64,000 bases of DNA from Pueribacillus theae (GCF_003097615.1 NZ_QCZG01000001.1:1-64000); one strand, 5' to 3'; positions 43,933 to 53,324 are shown, numbered from the stretch's first letter. Notes: generated by a model not told the origin, from the letters alone. Made by a program: numbers and translations.

Positions 43933-43962
43933 ATCGTGTGTCTATAGGCATGCGGTTTTTTT
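43933..43962 (+). terminator. Terminator of the pdh operon
   Basis: CGTGTG and CATGCG (with G-T pairs) enclose an 8-nt loop, followed by GTTTTTTT. Confidence 0.65.
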
Positions 43963-44004
43963 CTGCACTTTTCGTACATATACATGTATGGAGAGGTGAT
44001 CGAC

Positions 44005-44253
44005 ATGCGGCGGTTTTTGCTTAGTATTGGTATCCATGAAGCAATTTGGCTTGGGTATTCACTTGTTACTTTTCTTTCTCCTGAAGACAGGCTGGCTGCG
44101 AAAGTTTTTTTATTAATTATTTTTGTTTATTTTGCTAGCTTGATTAGTTTTACAATCGGTAAAACAAAAATGTTTGTATTTTTTAGCTTAACCGCCAGTA
44201 CCATTTGTTTCTTTATTATTCAAACGGGTATTTCTCTTATCGTCTCCTATTAA
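44005..44253 (+). CDS. Small hypothetical membrane protein
   Basis: 82 residues from ATG 44005 (GGAGAGGTG upstream). Three predicted membrane helices: FLLSIGIHEAIWLGYSLVTF, VFLLIIFVYFASLISFTI and MFVFFSLTASTICFFIIQTG. Charged residues are few (EDRLAAK in the first loop). I do not recognise the family. In B. subtilis this interval holds slp and speA, so it is a lineage-specific small gene between pdhD and the nitronate monooxygenase gene. Confidence 0.65.
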   Translation: MRRFLLSIGIHEAIWLGYSLVTFLSPEDRLAAKVFLLIIFVYFASLISFTIGKTKMFVFFSLTASTICFFIIQTGISLIVSY

Positions 44254-44397
44254 TGTTTTTAATGAAAATAATAAGAAATTGAAAAAATCATGGATGCAAG
44301 AAGGTTTTTGAAGTAACTGAAGAGAATTGGAATAGTGTGGCGATCGATCATGGATCCAAATGAAATTAAAATGTTAGCAGAGTAGGAAGGTGTCTAT

Positions 44398-45354
44398 ATG
44401 AACTGGGAAACGAGAGTAACAAAATTGCTTGGGATCCGCTATCCAATCATTCAAGGCGGACTAGCCTATTTGGCTTATTCGGATTTAGCTGCAGCTGTTT
44501 CAAATGCAGGCGGGCTTGGACAAATTACAGCGATGAGTCTGTCATCTCCTGAAGAATTGAAGGAAGAAATCGCCAAAGTAAGAGAGAAGACTGATAAGCC
44601 TTTCGGAGTGAATTTTGCGATTGGGCAAAATAGAAGGCCATTTACCGATATGCTGCAAGCTGCTATCGACGAGAATGTACCGGTTATTTCAATGACAGGC
44701 GGCAACCCTCAACCGATCTTCGAACAACTCGAAGGTACGGACATTAAGAAACTTGTGCTTGTTGCAGCGAAAAGGCAGGCGATCAAAGCGGAAGAACTTG
44801 GCGCAGACGCTGTGATGGTCGTTGGACAAGAAGGCGGTGGCCATCTCGGCCGTGATGACATCGGCACGATTGTTCTTGTACCGCAAGTTGTGGACGCTGT
44901 TTCAATCCCTGTCATTGCATCAGGTGGAATTGGTGATGGGCGTGGATTACTGGCAGCATTAGCGTTAGGTGCAGAAGGAATCGAAATGGGGACCCGCTTT
45001 ATCGCGACGAAAGAATGCATCCACGCAAGTGAATTGTATAAACAAAAACTAATCGAAGGAGATGAAACAGACACTGTCATTATTAAAAGGAGTATCGGTG
45101 CTCCGGCAAGGGCGATTAAAAACAGTTGGACAGATAAAATTTTAGAAACTGAGCAAAAATCGCCTACATATGAAGCATTAAAAGATTTAATCAGTGGAAA
45201 GGCAAATAAACGTTACATCCATGAGGGCTTAGAAGATGAAGGCTTTGCATGGGCTGGACAAATCATCGGCCGCATTCATGATTCACCGCCGGTTTCAGAA
45301 TTGATTGAACGAACGATTTCCGAAGCAGAAGCAATGTATAATAAACTTAAATAG
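44398..45354 (+). CDS. Nitronate monooxygenase-family FMN enzyme
   Basis: 318 residues, TIM-barrel flavoprotein of the 2-nitropropane dioxygenase / FabK group. IIQGGLAYLAYSDLAAAVSNAG near 16-37, VGQEGGGHLGRDD near 142-154, SGGIGDGRG and ALGAEGIEMGTRF near 180-205 are the FMN-phosphate loops. The QEGGGHLGR stretch is the class I NMO motif, but related enoyl-ACP reductases share it, so substrate is uncertain. ATG 44398 with AGGAAGGTG upstream. Confidence 0.87.
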   Translation: MNWETRVTKLLGIRYPIIQGGLAYLAYSDLAAAVSNAGGLGQITAMSLSSPEELKEEIAKVREKTDKPFGVNFAIGQNRRPFTDMLQAAIDENVPVISMTGGNPQPIFEQLEGTDIKKLVLVAAKRQAIKAEELGADAVMVVGQEGGGHLGRDDIGTIVLVPQVVDAVSIPVIASGGIGDGRGLLAALALGAEGIEMGTRFIATKECIHASELYKQKLIEGDETDTVIIKRSIGAPARAIKNSWTDKILETEQKSPTYEALKDLISGKANKRYIHEGLEDEGFAWAGQIIGRIHDSPPVSELIERTISEAEAMYNKLK

Positions 45355-45360
45355 TATGCA

Positions 45361-45395
45361 AAGAACTCCTGGCATTTGAAGGAGTTCTTCTTTTA
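45361..45395 (+). terminator. Terminator after the nitronate monooxygenase gene
   Basis: AAGAACTCCT and AGGAGTTCTT enclose a 9-nt loop, followed by CTTTT. Confidence 0.88.
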
Positions 45396-45502
45396 CAGCA
45401 TTTGATTCAGCCGGTGCGTTGGAGTGAAGATTGCTTATTTGACATAATTCCTTTTTTATTGGAGAAAATAATGGCAACAAGCTTTAGCGAAGAGTAAAGG
45501 AA

Positions 45503-47089
45503 ATGAAAAGGATGAAAAAAATGCTGTATACCATTATCATCGCCTTTTTTTTTATTATAGGGATTTTAAGTATATTTTTAATTAAAAGTTTTAAACCCGA
45601 TGTGCAGTCATTGGGTGGCAAACAAATGACTCATTCAGCCAAACCCGTTGTCCTTCTCATCATAGATTCATTAATGGACAAACCTCTTCAGAAAGCGATT
45701 GAAGAAGGACGGGCGCCGGCCTTTCAATTTTTGATAGATAATGGGTACTATGATTCGAATATGATAAGCAGTTATCCGACCATGTCTGTCACAATAGATA
45801 GCACGTTATTGACTGGAACGTATTCAGATAAACATCGGGTGCCTGCACTCGTTTGGTATAACGAGAAAGAAAAACGCCTTGTAAGTTATGGAAGTGCAAA
45901 AGAGGAAATTTTAAAACTAGGTGTAAAAAATATACTTGAAGATAGCATTGTCAATTTAAATGCTCATCATTTAAGCCGTGATGTGAATACCATCCATGAA
46001 GCAGCGGCTTCCAAAGGTTTACAAAGTGCATCAATCAATGCGCTTCTCTATCGCGGAACTGAAAAAAAAACGTTGCGGCTGCCTACTATCATGGCGAAAT
46101 TGAACGTAGCGCCAAAAAAACTACAAGTTGAAACACCAACGCTGTTTTCCTATGGTGCGCTCGCACAGTTCAACCCGAAAAATAACAAAAACAATAATAT
46201 ATGGGATGGTTTTGGTTTTAATGATAAATTTTCAGCGCAAGAGCTAAAATATTTCATTCAGCATGAAACGGTTCCAGCATTTACAATCGCTTATTTTTCG
46301 GATCTTGACAAAATGGTTCATAAAAAAGGACCGGTTAACCATCTCAAAGGTATCGAAGATGCAGATAAACAGCTTCAGGAAATATTCAATTCTTTCGACT
46401 CATGGGAAGAGGCGGTAAAAGAAGTTGTTTGGATCGTAATGGGAGATAGTGGACAAGCAGAAATTGGCAAAGATAAAAAAGAATCGTTGATTGACTTAAA
46501 GTCCAAGTTGGGCATGTATAAAATACACAAAATCACTGAGTCTGTTAAACAAGAGGATCAGCTCGTATTGGCTGTAAACGAAAGAATGGCGTTCATTTAT
46601 AGTCTGGATGAGCAAGTGACGCTTGAAGATATCGTGAACAAATTCAAGGACGATCATCGGCTCAATTTTATTGCTTGGAAAAGTGGCTCCAACGTGAATG
46701 TAGTGGCCAATGGGAAAAAGATGAACTTTCATCTAGGTGGCGATTTCAAAGATGAATATCACCAATCCTGGTCGCTTGAAGGTGATCTGTCTGCTTTAGA
46801 TCTTACGTTGAAAAACAAACAAATTTTCTTTGGAAAATATCCAGACGCGTTAGCCCGTTTACACAGTTCATTACATTCACACTCCGGCAATTATATTATT
46901 GTTGATGCAAAACCGGGCTTTGAATTTGTTGGTGAAGGGACACCTGTCCACTTGGGGGGAGGATCACATGGCTCAATACACGAGAAAGATTCAATCGTCC
47001 CATTGATTGTAGCAGGCACTGATAAGAGGCCGGCACATTCGCGAATTGTCGATCTTTATCCATGGATTTTACAATTAATGCACCAATGA
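45503..47089 (+). CDS. Type I phosphodiesterase / alkaline phosphatase superfamily protein
   Basis: 528 residues, N-terminal signal-anchor (about 5-27), then an extracellular alkaline-phosphatase-fold domain. PVVLLIIDSLMD near 48 carries the first metal Asp, SSYPTMSVTIDSTLLTG near 88 holds the nucleophilic Thr, IAYFSDLDKMVHKKG near 261 and VMGDSGQAEIG near 312 hold further metal residues, and HLGGGSHGS near 484 the last His. Probably cleaves phosphodiesters at the cell surface; substrate unknown. ATG 45512 is an alternative start with better spacing to AAAGGA. Confidence 0.87.
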   Translation: MKRMKKMLYTIIIAFFFIIGILSIFLIKSFKPDVQSLGGKQMTHSAKPVVLLIIDSLMDKPLQKAIEEGRAPAFQFLIDNGYYDSNMISSYPTMSVTIDSTLLTGTYSDKHRVPALVWYNEKEKRLVSYGSAKEEILKLGVKNILEDSIVNLNAHHLSRDVNTIHEAAASKGLQSASINALLYRGTEKKTLRLPTIMAKLNVAPKKLQVETPTLFSYGALAQFNPKNNKNNNIWDGFGFNDKFSAQELKYFIQHETVPAFTIAYFSDLDKMVHKKGPVNHLKGIEDADKQLQEIFNSFDSWEEAVKEVVWIVMGDSGQAEIGKDKKESLIDLKSKLGMYKIHKITESVKQEDQLVLAVNERMAFIYSLDEQVTLEDIVNKFKDDHRLNFIAWKSGSNVNVVANGKKMNFHLGGDFKDEYHQSWSLEGDLSALDLTLKNKQIFFGKYPDALARLHSSLHSHSGNYIIVDAKPGFEFVGEGTPVHLGGGSHGSIHEKDSIVPLIVAGTDKRPAHSRIVDLYPWILQLMHQ

Positions 47090-47185
47090 GACTGCTGCTG
47101 TTAAAGGCAAGAGGTGAAAGGCCATTGCATTGGCTTTAACATTTTGGGTTCTTTCGCCCGGAGGTTGCGGCCGGTTAACGTAAAT

Positions 47186-47226
47186 TTAAAAAAGCTACCT
47201 GATGCCAAAATGGTCAAAAGGTAGCC
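47186..47226 (-). terminator. Terminator for the small gene at 47238-47459
   Basis: On the minus strand GGCTACC and GGTAGCT form a stem, followed by TTTTTT. Confidence 0.75.
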
Positions 47227-47237
47227 AATATTGAATG

Positions 47238-47459
47238 TTACTGTAACTGTTGCTGTTGTTTGTTATTATTCGCTTGCTGTGTATTTGTTCCTTGCATGCT
47301 TTGTGGTGATTGTCCACCCATACTCGCAACAAAAGGAACCATTTGCTGCATCGTCTGCCCCATGCTTTTTCCGTTTTTCGTCATGCTGTAAAATGTAGCT
47401 GCTCCAACTCCTACAGAAGCAATCAAAGGGATCCAAATCTTTTGCTGTTGCAAAATCAT
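47238..47459 (-). CDS. Small hypothetical protein with Gln-rich tail
   Basis: 73 residues. N-terminal hydrophobic stretch IWIPLIASVGVGAATFYSMT, a middle MGQTMQQMVPFVASMGG, and a low-complexity Gln/Asn tail (NNNKQQQQLQ). ATG 47459 has AAGGTGGTG directly upstream, so it is very likely translated. A single-TM or membrane-associated protein; family not recognised with certainty. Confidence 0.7.
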   Translation of the reverse strand: MILQQQKIWIPLIASVGVGAATFYSMTKNGKSMGQTMQQMVPFVASMGGQSPQSMQGTNTQQANNNKQQQQLQ

Positions 47460-47569
47460 TCACCACCTTCAAATGTACTTTATTACACTTATATTTTTTC
47501 TTAATGTGACTGGAAAAATGTCTGTGAACAAATACCATGTTTAAATGCTGTATTTTTCCTAAGAGGAAA

Positions 47570-48193
47570 CTATTCGTTTATCGACAATTTATATAAAGGC
47601 ATAAGTGCTTCAAAAGTGTTCTTTGCAAAATGTAAAAACGCTTGTCCATCTTTCAAAAGCGGATCTTCTGCTGCTACATGTTGTCCGATTAAAAATTCGG
47701 CCTTTTTCACGTCTCTAAAACGTTCAAGGGCTTTCGTTAAGTCAATCTCCCCCAGGGTAGAAGCGTCTTTTTTCGTATGATCGTGAGAGATAACAAAGTT
47801 TTTTGGAATTTTTGTTTGTATGTCATCAATATGCTGTAGAAAGGTGTGTCCGATTTCCTTTTTGTTCGGCAGTTCATAAATGTACGCCAACCATATAAAA
47901 ACATGGTCGTCAAATAAACCGACTTGAAAATGTGGATGTTTTTTGTAGCCCCGTTTATTTGCGGAAATTGCCAACCAAGTATCATTTGGCGGGTTTTTTG
48001 TTCTTCTTGCGTGTTTTGCAATGTGCAAAAACATTTCATCCCCTGCTAATGCGGATATATCTTCTGTTAATGTTTTGCCGATAAGTTGAAATTTTGGCTG
48101 GATTCGCTCTTGGATTGCTTCCATCCGGTCTTCAAGTCCTTCAATTGTAAAGGTGTCAAAATCTTTTTTTGTAAATCCCTCAAACTTATCCAC
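47570..48193 (-). CDS. yktB: UPF0637 (DUF1054) protein YktB
   Basis: 207 residues from GTG 48193, which follows GAGGAGG by 6 nt; the earlier TTG/ATG codons overlap that site. GFTKKDFDTFTIEGLEDRMEA at the start (trimmed in meaning to FTKKDFDTF and GLEDRM), LAISANKRGYKKHPHFQVGL near 80 and DDHVFIWLAYIYE are the DUF1054 hallmarks. Function unknown. Position after the pdh region matches yktB in B. subtilis. Confidence 0.9.
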   Translation of the reverse strand: MDKFEGFTKKDFDTFTIEGLEDRMEAIQERIQPKFQLIGKTLTEDISALAGDEMFLHIAKHARRTKNPPNDTWLAISANKRGYKKHPHFQVGLFDDHVFIWLAYIYELPNKKEIGHTFLQHIDDIQTKIPKNFVISHDHTKKDASTLGEIDLTKALERFRDVKKAEFLIGQHVAAEDPLLKDGQAFLHFAKNTFEALMPLYKLSINE

Positions 48194-48352
48194 GTTTTTC
48201 CTCCTCATCAAAAATTTAACGGTAAATTGGTTTGAAATTCATGAAATGTGGGAAGATCTTAATAAAAGTAATTCGAATGATTTTAATCTTGCAACGCATT
48301 TAATAGCATTTTACCTATTAATAATTCAAAACACAAAGGGGTGTGAATTATT

Positions 48353-48541
48353 ATGAAGCAAGTAATACAAACATTAAGAAGAAAAGACGCAGAAGAGCGC
48401 CTTCCTGTATTGCATTTAGAATTGAATTATGAATTGGCAACGCTTTATGATGCAATGGTTGAAAATGATGAAGCTAAAATTAATGAATCGAAAGAGAAGC
48501 TTGAATCCCTTCGGCGCGAGCTCATTCGGTTGGAAGTATAG
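48353..48541 (+). CDS. ykzI: YkzI-like small helical protein
   Basis: 62 residues: KQVIQTLRRKDAEERLPVLH, then LELNYELATLYDAMVE and a Lys/Glu-rich coiled helix (ESKEKLESLRRELIRLE). ATG 48353 with AGGGGTG upstream. Located between yktB and the inositol-phosphatase gene, as ykzI is in B. subtilis, which supports the name. Function unknown. A 48544-48573 hairpin (GAACAAAGACGC / GCGTCCTTGTTC) follows. Confidence 0.75.
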   Translation: MKQVIQTLRRKDAEERLPVLHLELNYELATLYDAMVENDEAKINESKEKLESLRRELIRLEV

Positions 48542-48641
48542 TATGAACAAAGACGCTGATGCGTCCTTGTTCGGAAGTCTGAGGTCGGAAGCCGGATTGG
48601 TTTAAATTGGCGAATTGCCAATTTATACTTTTATGATCATT

Positions 48642-48675
48642 AAAAATAAGCGAACCATAGGTTCGTTATTTTTTT
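48642..48675. terminator. Strong bidirectional terminator
   Basis: AAAAATAAGCGAACC-ATA-GGTTCGTTATTTTTT, with A and T tracts. Confidence 0.92.
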
Positions 48676-48816
48676 GTTCATTTTTTTACAATGTGGCATA
48701 ATAAGAAAAAATGACTATACATTTTTTTCTTGGAAAGTTAGAAATTAGAAGTTGGATTAGGGGAAACAATCGAGAATGATCGATTCCAATATAAATGTTA
48801 AAGGGGCTATTTGTAA

Positions 48817-49629
48817 ATGCTTGATGAACATTGGAGGCAGCTTTTTGGTCATGCAGAAGAGTGGATAAAAGAAGCGGGCAAGCTCATAAAGCAATCGTTT
48901 CAAAATGAAATTACAATTCAATTTAAAACGAATTTCTCAGATCTTGTAACAAATATAGATAAACAAGTGGAACAATTTTTAACTTCAAATATTCATAAGG
49001 CTTATCCAGATCATCGGGTGCTGGGTGAAGAAGGCTTCGGAGACTTCATCGAGTCATCGGAAGGGACGGTATGGATTATTGATCCGATTGACGGGACAAC
49101 AAATTTTGTAAACCAGCAGCGCCATTTTGCGATCTCAGTTGCGATCTACCATCATGGTGCCGGAAAAATTGGAATGATCTATGATGTCGTTGCAGATGAG
49201 TTCTATCATTGTTTAAAGGGAGAGGGAGCTTATTTAAACGGCGTAAAATTGCCCCAACTAAAAGAAAAAAAGCTGTCACAATCACTCATAGGCCTTAATG
49301 CGACTTGGGTGACAAAAAATAGAAGAATTGATCCGGCAGTGTTGGCTCCGCTTGTGAACGCAGCCAGAGGGATACGTTCATATGGCTCAGCCGCGATTGA
49401 AATTGCTTATGTGGCATCAGGAAGGCTTGATGGCTATATCTCAATGCGGCTTTCCCCGTGGGACTTTGCAGCAGGGATGCTGCTGATCGATGAAGTTGGC
49501 GGGAAAATAACGAGGATTAATGGAGAGTCGATTAATTTATTTGAGCAAAATTCTGTTTTTGTCGCAAATCCATTTATCCATGAAGAAATATTACATAACT
49601 TTATTTTGCCTAAATTCGATAAAAAATAA
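48817..49629 (+). CDS. yktC: Inositol monophosphatase family protein (YktC-like)
   Basis: 270 residues. Lithium-sensitive phosphatase fold with LGEEGFGD near 69, the metal motif WIIDPIDGTTNFVNQ near 87 and SPWDFAAGMLLIDEVGG near 211. Dephosphorylates inositol-phosphate or a similar sugar phosphate; the family also includes NADP phosphatases. ATG 48817 has AAAGGGG upstream. Monocistronic between terminators. Confidence 0.92.
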   Translation: MLDEHWRQLFGHAEEWIKEAGKLIKQSFQNEITIQFKTNFSDLVTNIDKQVEQFLTSNIHKAYPDHRVLGEEGFGDFIESSEGTVWIIDPIDGTTNFVNQQRHFAISVAIYHHGAGKIGMIYDVVADEFYHCLKGEGAYLNGVKLPQLKEKKLSQSLIGLNATWVTKNRRIDPAVLAPLVNAARGIRSYGSAAIEIAYVASGRLDGYISMRLSPWDFAAGMLLIDEVGGKITRINGESINLFEQNSVFVANPFIHEEILHNFILPKFDKK

Positions 49630-49648
49630 GAATAAAAGAGAACAATAA

Positions 49649-49692
49649 GGAATACGAAATGCAAACTTATTTCGTATTCCATTTTCTTTTAA
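49649..49692. terminator. Bidirectional terminator between yktC and ylaF
   Basis: GGAATACGAAAT and ATTTCGTATTCC pair perfectly, followed by ATTTTCTTTT. The stem contains the end of the convergent ylaF frame. Confidence 0.88.
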
Positions 49693-49843
49693 GCCGAAAT
49701 CCGTAACCCATGAATCCAAAGGCTATAATTAAAGAAAGCAACGCATATAAAAGCAAGTTTTCCGCAAGTAATACACCAACCAAAAGAATAAAAAAAACAA
49801 CGATGAATGAAAGCAGCAGGAAAATAATATTTTGCTTAACCAA
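49667..49843 (-). CDS. ylaF: YlaF-like (DUF5325) small membrane protein
   Basis: 58 residues, too short for most ORF cut-offs. Starts at TTG 49843 with CGGAGG about 9 nt upstream. Two hydrophobic helices (NIIFLLLSFIVVFFILLVGV and LYALLSLIIAFGFMGYG), a connecting AEN turn and a basic tail FRLKRKWNTK. Size, topology and divergent position beside typA match B. subtilis ylaF. Function unknown. Confidence 0.75.
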   Translation of the reverse strand: MVKQNIIFLLLSFIVVFFILLVGVLLAENLLLYALLSLIIAFGFMGYGFRLKRKWNTK

Positions 49844-49894
49844 CTGAATTAGCCTCCGTATTTCTAAAATTATTTAAAAAAAGTGTATCACAAA

Positions 49895-49924
49895 TTACGT
49901 TGTTTGTCGTGCTTATGGTATAAT
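49895..49924 (+). promoter_or_regulatory. Extended -10 promoter of typA
   Basis: TATGGTATAAT (49914-49924) is an extended -10 (TGnTATAAT). A weak -35 TTACGT lies 18 bp upstream. Confidence 0.6.
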
Positions 49925-49968
49925 AATTTAGTTATCCCGCAATCTGGAAGGAATGGAGAAAAATATAG

Positions 49969-51804
49969 ATGATGAATATAAGAGAAGATTTACGTAATAT
50001 TGCGATCATTGCCCACGTCGATCACGGCAAAACGACATTGGTTGACCAGTTGCTTAAGCAATCAGGAACTTTTCGAGAAAATGAAGATGTCGCAGAGCGA
50101 GTGATGGATTCAAACGATTTGGAGCGTGAGCGCGGCATAACCATTTTGGCAAAAAATACGGCGATTCAATACAAAGATAAAAAAATAAATATTATGGATA
50201 CACCCGGCCACGCCGACTTCGGAGGCGAAGTAGAGCGCATTATGAAAATGGTTGACGGTGTGTTGCTTATTGTTGATGCTTATGAAGGCTGTATGCCGCA
50301 AACAAGATTTGTTTTAAAGAAAGCATTGGAACAAAAGCTTATCCCTATTGTCGTTGTCAACAAGATTGACCGGCCGTTTACACGACCGGCTGAAGTGGTG
50401 GACGAAGTCCTTGATCTATTCATTGATCTTGGCGCAGAAGAGGAACAATTGGATTTTCCGGTTATTTATGCCTCTGGGATAAATGGAACAGCAAGCTTAG
50501 ATCCGGATCCGGACAAGCAGGAAGATTCGCTTACCATTCTCTTTGAAACAATCATTGAGAAAATTCCAGCCCCTGTCGAGAACAGTGATGAGCCGCTTCA
50601 ATTCCAAGTAACAATGCTTGACTATAACGATTACCTAGGCAGAATAGGAATTGGAAGAGTCTTCAGAGGAAAGATATCGGTTGGCCAACAAGTCGCTTTA
50701 ATGAAATTGGACGGAACGGCAAAGCAATTCCGTGTAACGAAGCTTTTTGGCTTTCATGGGTTAAAAAGAATGGAGATTAACGAAGCGAAAGCCGGTGATC
50801 TTATTGCGGTTTCCGGCATGGAAGAAATCAATGTCGGGGAAACCGTTTGCCCGATTGACAACAAAGATCCACTCCCGCCGCTCAGAATTGATGAACCGAC
50901 ATTGCAAATGACTTTTTTAGTCAATAATAGTCCTTTTGCAGGCAGGGAAGGAAAGTTTATTACAAGCCGAAAAATCGAAGAAAGGCTTCGTGCAGAACTC
51001 GAAACAGATGTAAGCTTAAAAGTTGAAAACACGGAATCTCCTGAAGCTTGGATCGTTTCGGGACGAGGGGAGCTGCATCTCTCAATTTTAATCGAGAATA
51101 TGAGGAGAGAAGGATACGAACTACAAGTATCTAAACCTGAAGTCATTATTAGGGAAATTGATGGTGTTCCATGCGAGCCTATTGAAAGGGTTCAAATCGA
51201 TGTTCCAGAAGAATATACAGGAGCGATAATGGAAGCACTCGGAGAGCGTAAAGGTGAGATGCAAGATATGGTGAATAACGGCTCTGGCCAAGTGCGCTTG
51301 GAGTTTCTCGTACCTGCCCGGGGAATGATTGGTTACGCGACTGAATTCATGACCCAAACGAGGGGATACGGAATTTTAAATCATTCCTTTGATAGTTACC
51401 AGCCCGTCATCCATGGAGAAGTGGGGGGAAGGCGCCAAGGTGTGCTCGTCTCTCAAGAAACAGGAAAAGCAACACAATACAGCATCATCCAGCTCGAAGA
51501 TCGAGGGACCATTTTTGTTGAGCCGGGAACAGAAGTGTATGAAGGCATGATCATCGGAGAACACAACCGTGAAAACGATTTAACGGTCAATATTGTGAAA
51601 ATGAAACAAATGACGAATATGCGTTCATCAACGAAAGATCACACGGTAACGATGAAAAAACCAAAAATTATGACGCTTGAGGAATCACTTGAATATCTGA
51701 ATGATGATGAATATTGTGAAGTTACGCCTAAATCGATACGCCTTCGAAAAAAAATATTAAACAAAAGCGAACGAGAGAAAATGGAAAAAAGGAAGAAAAA
51801 TTAA
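49969..51804 (+). CDS. typA: Translational GTPase TypA/BipA
   Basis: 611 residues, ribosome-associated GTPase used in subunit assembly and cold/stress growth. G1 [14 protein letters not shown] near 15, G2 RGITI near 45, G3 [14 protein letters not shown] near 66, G4 NKIDRP near 125, then beta-barrel, EF-G-like domains III/V and the TypA-specific C-terminal region with [11 protein letters not shown] near 462. Start ATG 49969 (alternative 49972). Followed by ylaH. Confidence 0.96.
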   Translation: MMNIREDLRNIAIIAHVDHGKTTLVDQLLKQSGTFRENEDVAERVMDSNDLERERGITILAKNTAIQYKDKKINIMDTPGHADFGGEVERIMKMVDGVLLIVDAYEGCMPQTRFVLKKALEQKLIPIVVVNKIDRPFTRPAEVVDEVLDLFIDLGAEEEQLDFPVIYASGINGTASLDPDPDKQEDSLTILFETIIEKIPAPVENSDEPLQFQVTMLDYNDYLGRIGIGRVFRGKISVGQQVALMKLDGTAKQFRVTKLFGFHGLKRMEINEAKAGDLIAVSGMEEINVGETVCPIDNKDPLPPLRIDEPTLQMTFLVNNSPFAGREGKFITSRKIEERLRAELETDVSLKVENTESPEAWIVSGRGELHLSILIENMRREGYELQVSKPEVIIREIDGVPCEPIERVQIDVPEEYTGAIMEALGERKGEMQDMVNNGSGQVRLEFLVPARGMIGYATEFMTQTRGYGILNHSFDSYQPVIHGEVGGRRQGVLVSQETGKATQYSIIQLEDRGTIFVEPGTEVYEGMIIGEHNRENDLTVNIVKMKQMTNMRSSTKDHTVTMKKPKIMTLEESLEYLNDDEYCEVTPKSIRLRKKILNKSEREKMEKRKKN

Positions 51805-51835
51805 ATGCTGCGTCTAAAGGGGAGGGGGAGGCAAA

Positions 51836-52174
51836 ATGAGTGAAGAAAATATCATGAATGCAGAGCCTGAAGGCCTAACATCAATGGCAATGTTGGTCGG
51901 TATTGATAAAAACGCTGTTCTTGGGTTCTTTCTTCTGTATCTCATTGTAACGGTATTAACAATCATTGTATTTAACTTAGGATTTGCACGGAAACTGCCG
52001 CTCTTAAAGACGGTCATCGTTTATATCGTCCTTGTTTTGGGAAGTTTTATTTTAACGTTTTTTGCCATTGGCCTTCCGATTGCCGAGGGGCTTATTGTCG
52101 CTGCGATTGTTCTTGGAATTTATAGAATACGGTTGCGCCAGTCAAAAAAGGAAACGGCGCAAAATGATCATTAA
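51836..52174 (+). CDS. ylaH: YlaH-like membrane protein
   Basis: 112 residues. Three hydrophobic segments (AVLGFFLLYLIVTVLTIIVF, then TVIVYIVLVLGSFILTFFAI and LIVAAIVLGIYRI) and a charged C-terminus. ATG 51836 has GGGGAGGGGGAGG upstream. 31 bp after typA and before ylaI as in B. subtilis. Function unknown. Confidence 0.87.
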   Translation: MSEENIMNAEPEGLTSMAMLVGIDKNAVLGFFLLYLIVTVLTIIVFNLGFARKLPLLKTVIVYIVLVLGSFILTFFAIGLPIAEGLIVAAIVLGIYRIRLRQSKKETAQNDH

Positions 52175-52204
52175 AAGCAGGATGAAAATCCTGCTTTTAA
52201 AATA
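52171..52204. terminator. Bidirectional terminator between ylaH and ylaI
   Basis: TTAAAAGCAGGAT-GAAA-ATCCTGCTTTTAA. Confidence 0.93.
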
Positions 52205-52397
52205 ATTCATTCTTTTCCATGGTGCGATAAAGCTTAAAAGATTCACTTGCCAGATGCTTTTTTGTTTTTACGGTAATCCGACTATGGCACTCATCACACA
52301 TAAACGTATGAATCGGCCTGTTTCTTAAACGTTTTGCAAGCGATGTTTCATCATCTATTTTCTTGATTGCATCACATAACACGCATTTCACTCTCAT
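52197..52397 (-). CDS. ylaI: YlaI (DUF2197) zinc-ribbon protein
   Basis: 66 residues. Two CxxC pairs (KCVLCD near 4 and FMCDECHSR near 32) form a small treble-clef or ribbon zinc site. DUF2197 signature with the ending ESFKLYRTMEKNELF. The role is unknown; nucleic-acid or protein binding is possible. Convergent with ylaH. Confidence 0.88.
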   Translation of the reverse strand: MRVKCVLCDAIKKIDDETSLAKRLRNRPIHTFMCDECHSRITVKTKKHLASESFKLYRTMEKNELF

Positions 52398-52463
52398 TGC
52401 TACACCTCGCTACTTGTAAACAGTATAACATGAGATAAGCCTAATTACATCGTTTAAGAGGAA

Positions 52464-52675
52464 GTTCAAAGTCCGGGAACGATAGGCTGCGAATCTCTTC
52501 GTCAGCTTGCTCTTCTGCTCCTACTTAATTGAAAGGAGCTATGCACCTGCGTCTACAAGCATTGCTCCGAAGCATGCTTCCTCGGTGCAACTCGCAGCGG
52601 ATCATAGAAGTATCGCTCGTCGCTGCGGTGCTCAGAGCTACGCTTCCTCGACCTTCTTGCCTCTCGTTGTCCTCC
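52464..52675 (+). mobile_element. MITE-like repeat, copy B (about 212 bp, recombined)
   Basis: Left end GTTCAAAGTCCGGGAACGATAGGC and right end ACCTTCTTGCCTCTCGTTGT match copies A and C (each stretch shown in part). About 80 bp in the middle (52520-52620) is different, including GCTCC...GGAGC hairpin sequence, and the right terminal inverted repeat is lost. Lies between ylaI and the 3' end of ylaJ. Confidence 0.8.
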
Positions 52676-52693
52676 ACCGCTCTTTAAATATTC

Positions 52694-53269
52694 TTATTTT
52701 CGTTCATGATCTTGCTTTTCTTGTTCTTTTTTAAGCTTCTGTTCATCTTTTGGGTTTAATTGTTGATCGTTATCTCTAGTCGGTGCATTCCCGTCATTGT
52801 TTTCATTCAGCACCCCCGGCGTTTCAGGCATAATCCGGTTTACGATTTCTGCTAATTCTTCCATAATCCCGGCTACCGGACGGCCTTCATCCATGCCTTC
52901 TCTCATTTTTCTTAGACGTTCTGTTATATCCGTATCCGCAGTTATCAATGCATTCGCACCATATGGGTCATCTTTCAAAGCTTCTCCTACCGTGTATTTA
53001 ATCGTTCCGACCCGTGAACGGTCGATGTTTTTATTAACATCGATGCCGATTACTGCGTAATCACCAGCTACAATGGCAGTTGCATCCTCAACATCGGGAA
53101 TTGAAGTGGCAAGATCAACAAGATGTTTTGCGATATCGTCTGAAGACATTTCATTTGTCTGTCTCATTTCAGCAATATTATTCCCTTGGTTGTTATTATT
53201 TTGATCATCATTTTGGCAACCGTATAATCCAACAAAACATAGCGTAAATAAAGCAAAGAATTTTTTCAC
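52694..53269 (-). CDS. ylaJ: YhcN/YlaJ-family spore lipoprotein
   Basis: 191 residues from GTG 53269 (AAAGGA 8-9 nt upstream). Signal peptide ending in lipobox FVGLYGC with Cys near 16, then an Asn-rich linker, then the YhcN domain (DDIAKHLVDLATSIPDVED and GDYAVIGIDVNKNIDRSRVG). Family members are spore-coat or germination proteins. The C-terminus is low-complexity and charged. The PhoH-like gene ylaK next to ylaJ in B. subtilis is absent. Confidence 0.85.
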   Translation of the reverse strand: MKKFFALFTLCFVGLYGCQNDDQNNNNQGNNIAEMRQTNEMSSDDIAKHLVDLATSIPDVEDATAIVAGDYAVIGIDVNKNIDRSRVGTIKYTVGEALKDDPYGANALITADTDITERLRKMREGMDEGRPVAGIMEELAEIVNRIMPETPGVLNENNDGNAPTRDNDQQLNPKDEQKLKKEQEKQDHERK

Positions 53270-53324
53270 ATAGAACATCCTTTCATGCATTATTTACGTT
53301 TATGTTTTGTCATTAGTTAGATGA

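Noticed and set aside
44351-44386. Eleven-codon frame (MDPNEIKMLAE) before the nitronate monooxygenase gene
   Set aside because: Too short and without a convincing binding site. Could be a decayed N terminus, but nothing else supports it.
52507-52734. 75-codon open frame between ylaI and ylaJ
   Set aside because: Lies inside MITE copy B and overlaps the end of ylaJ; no ribosome-binding site.
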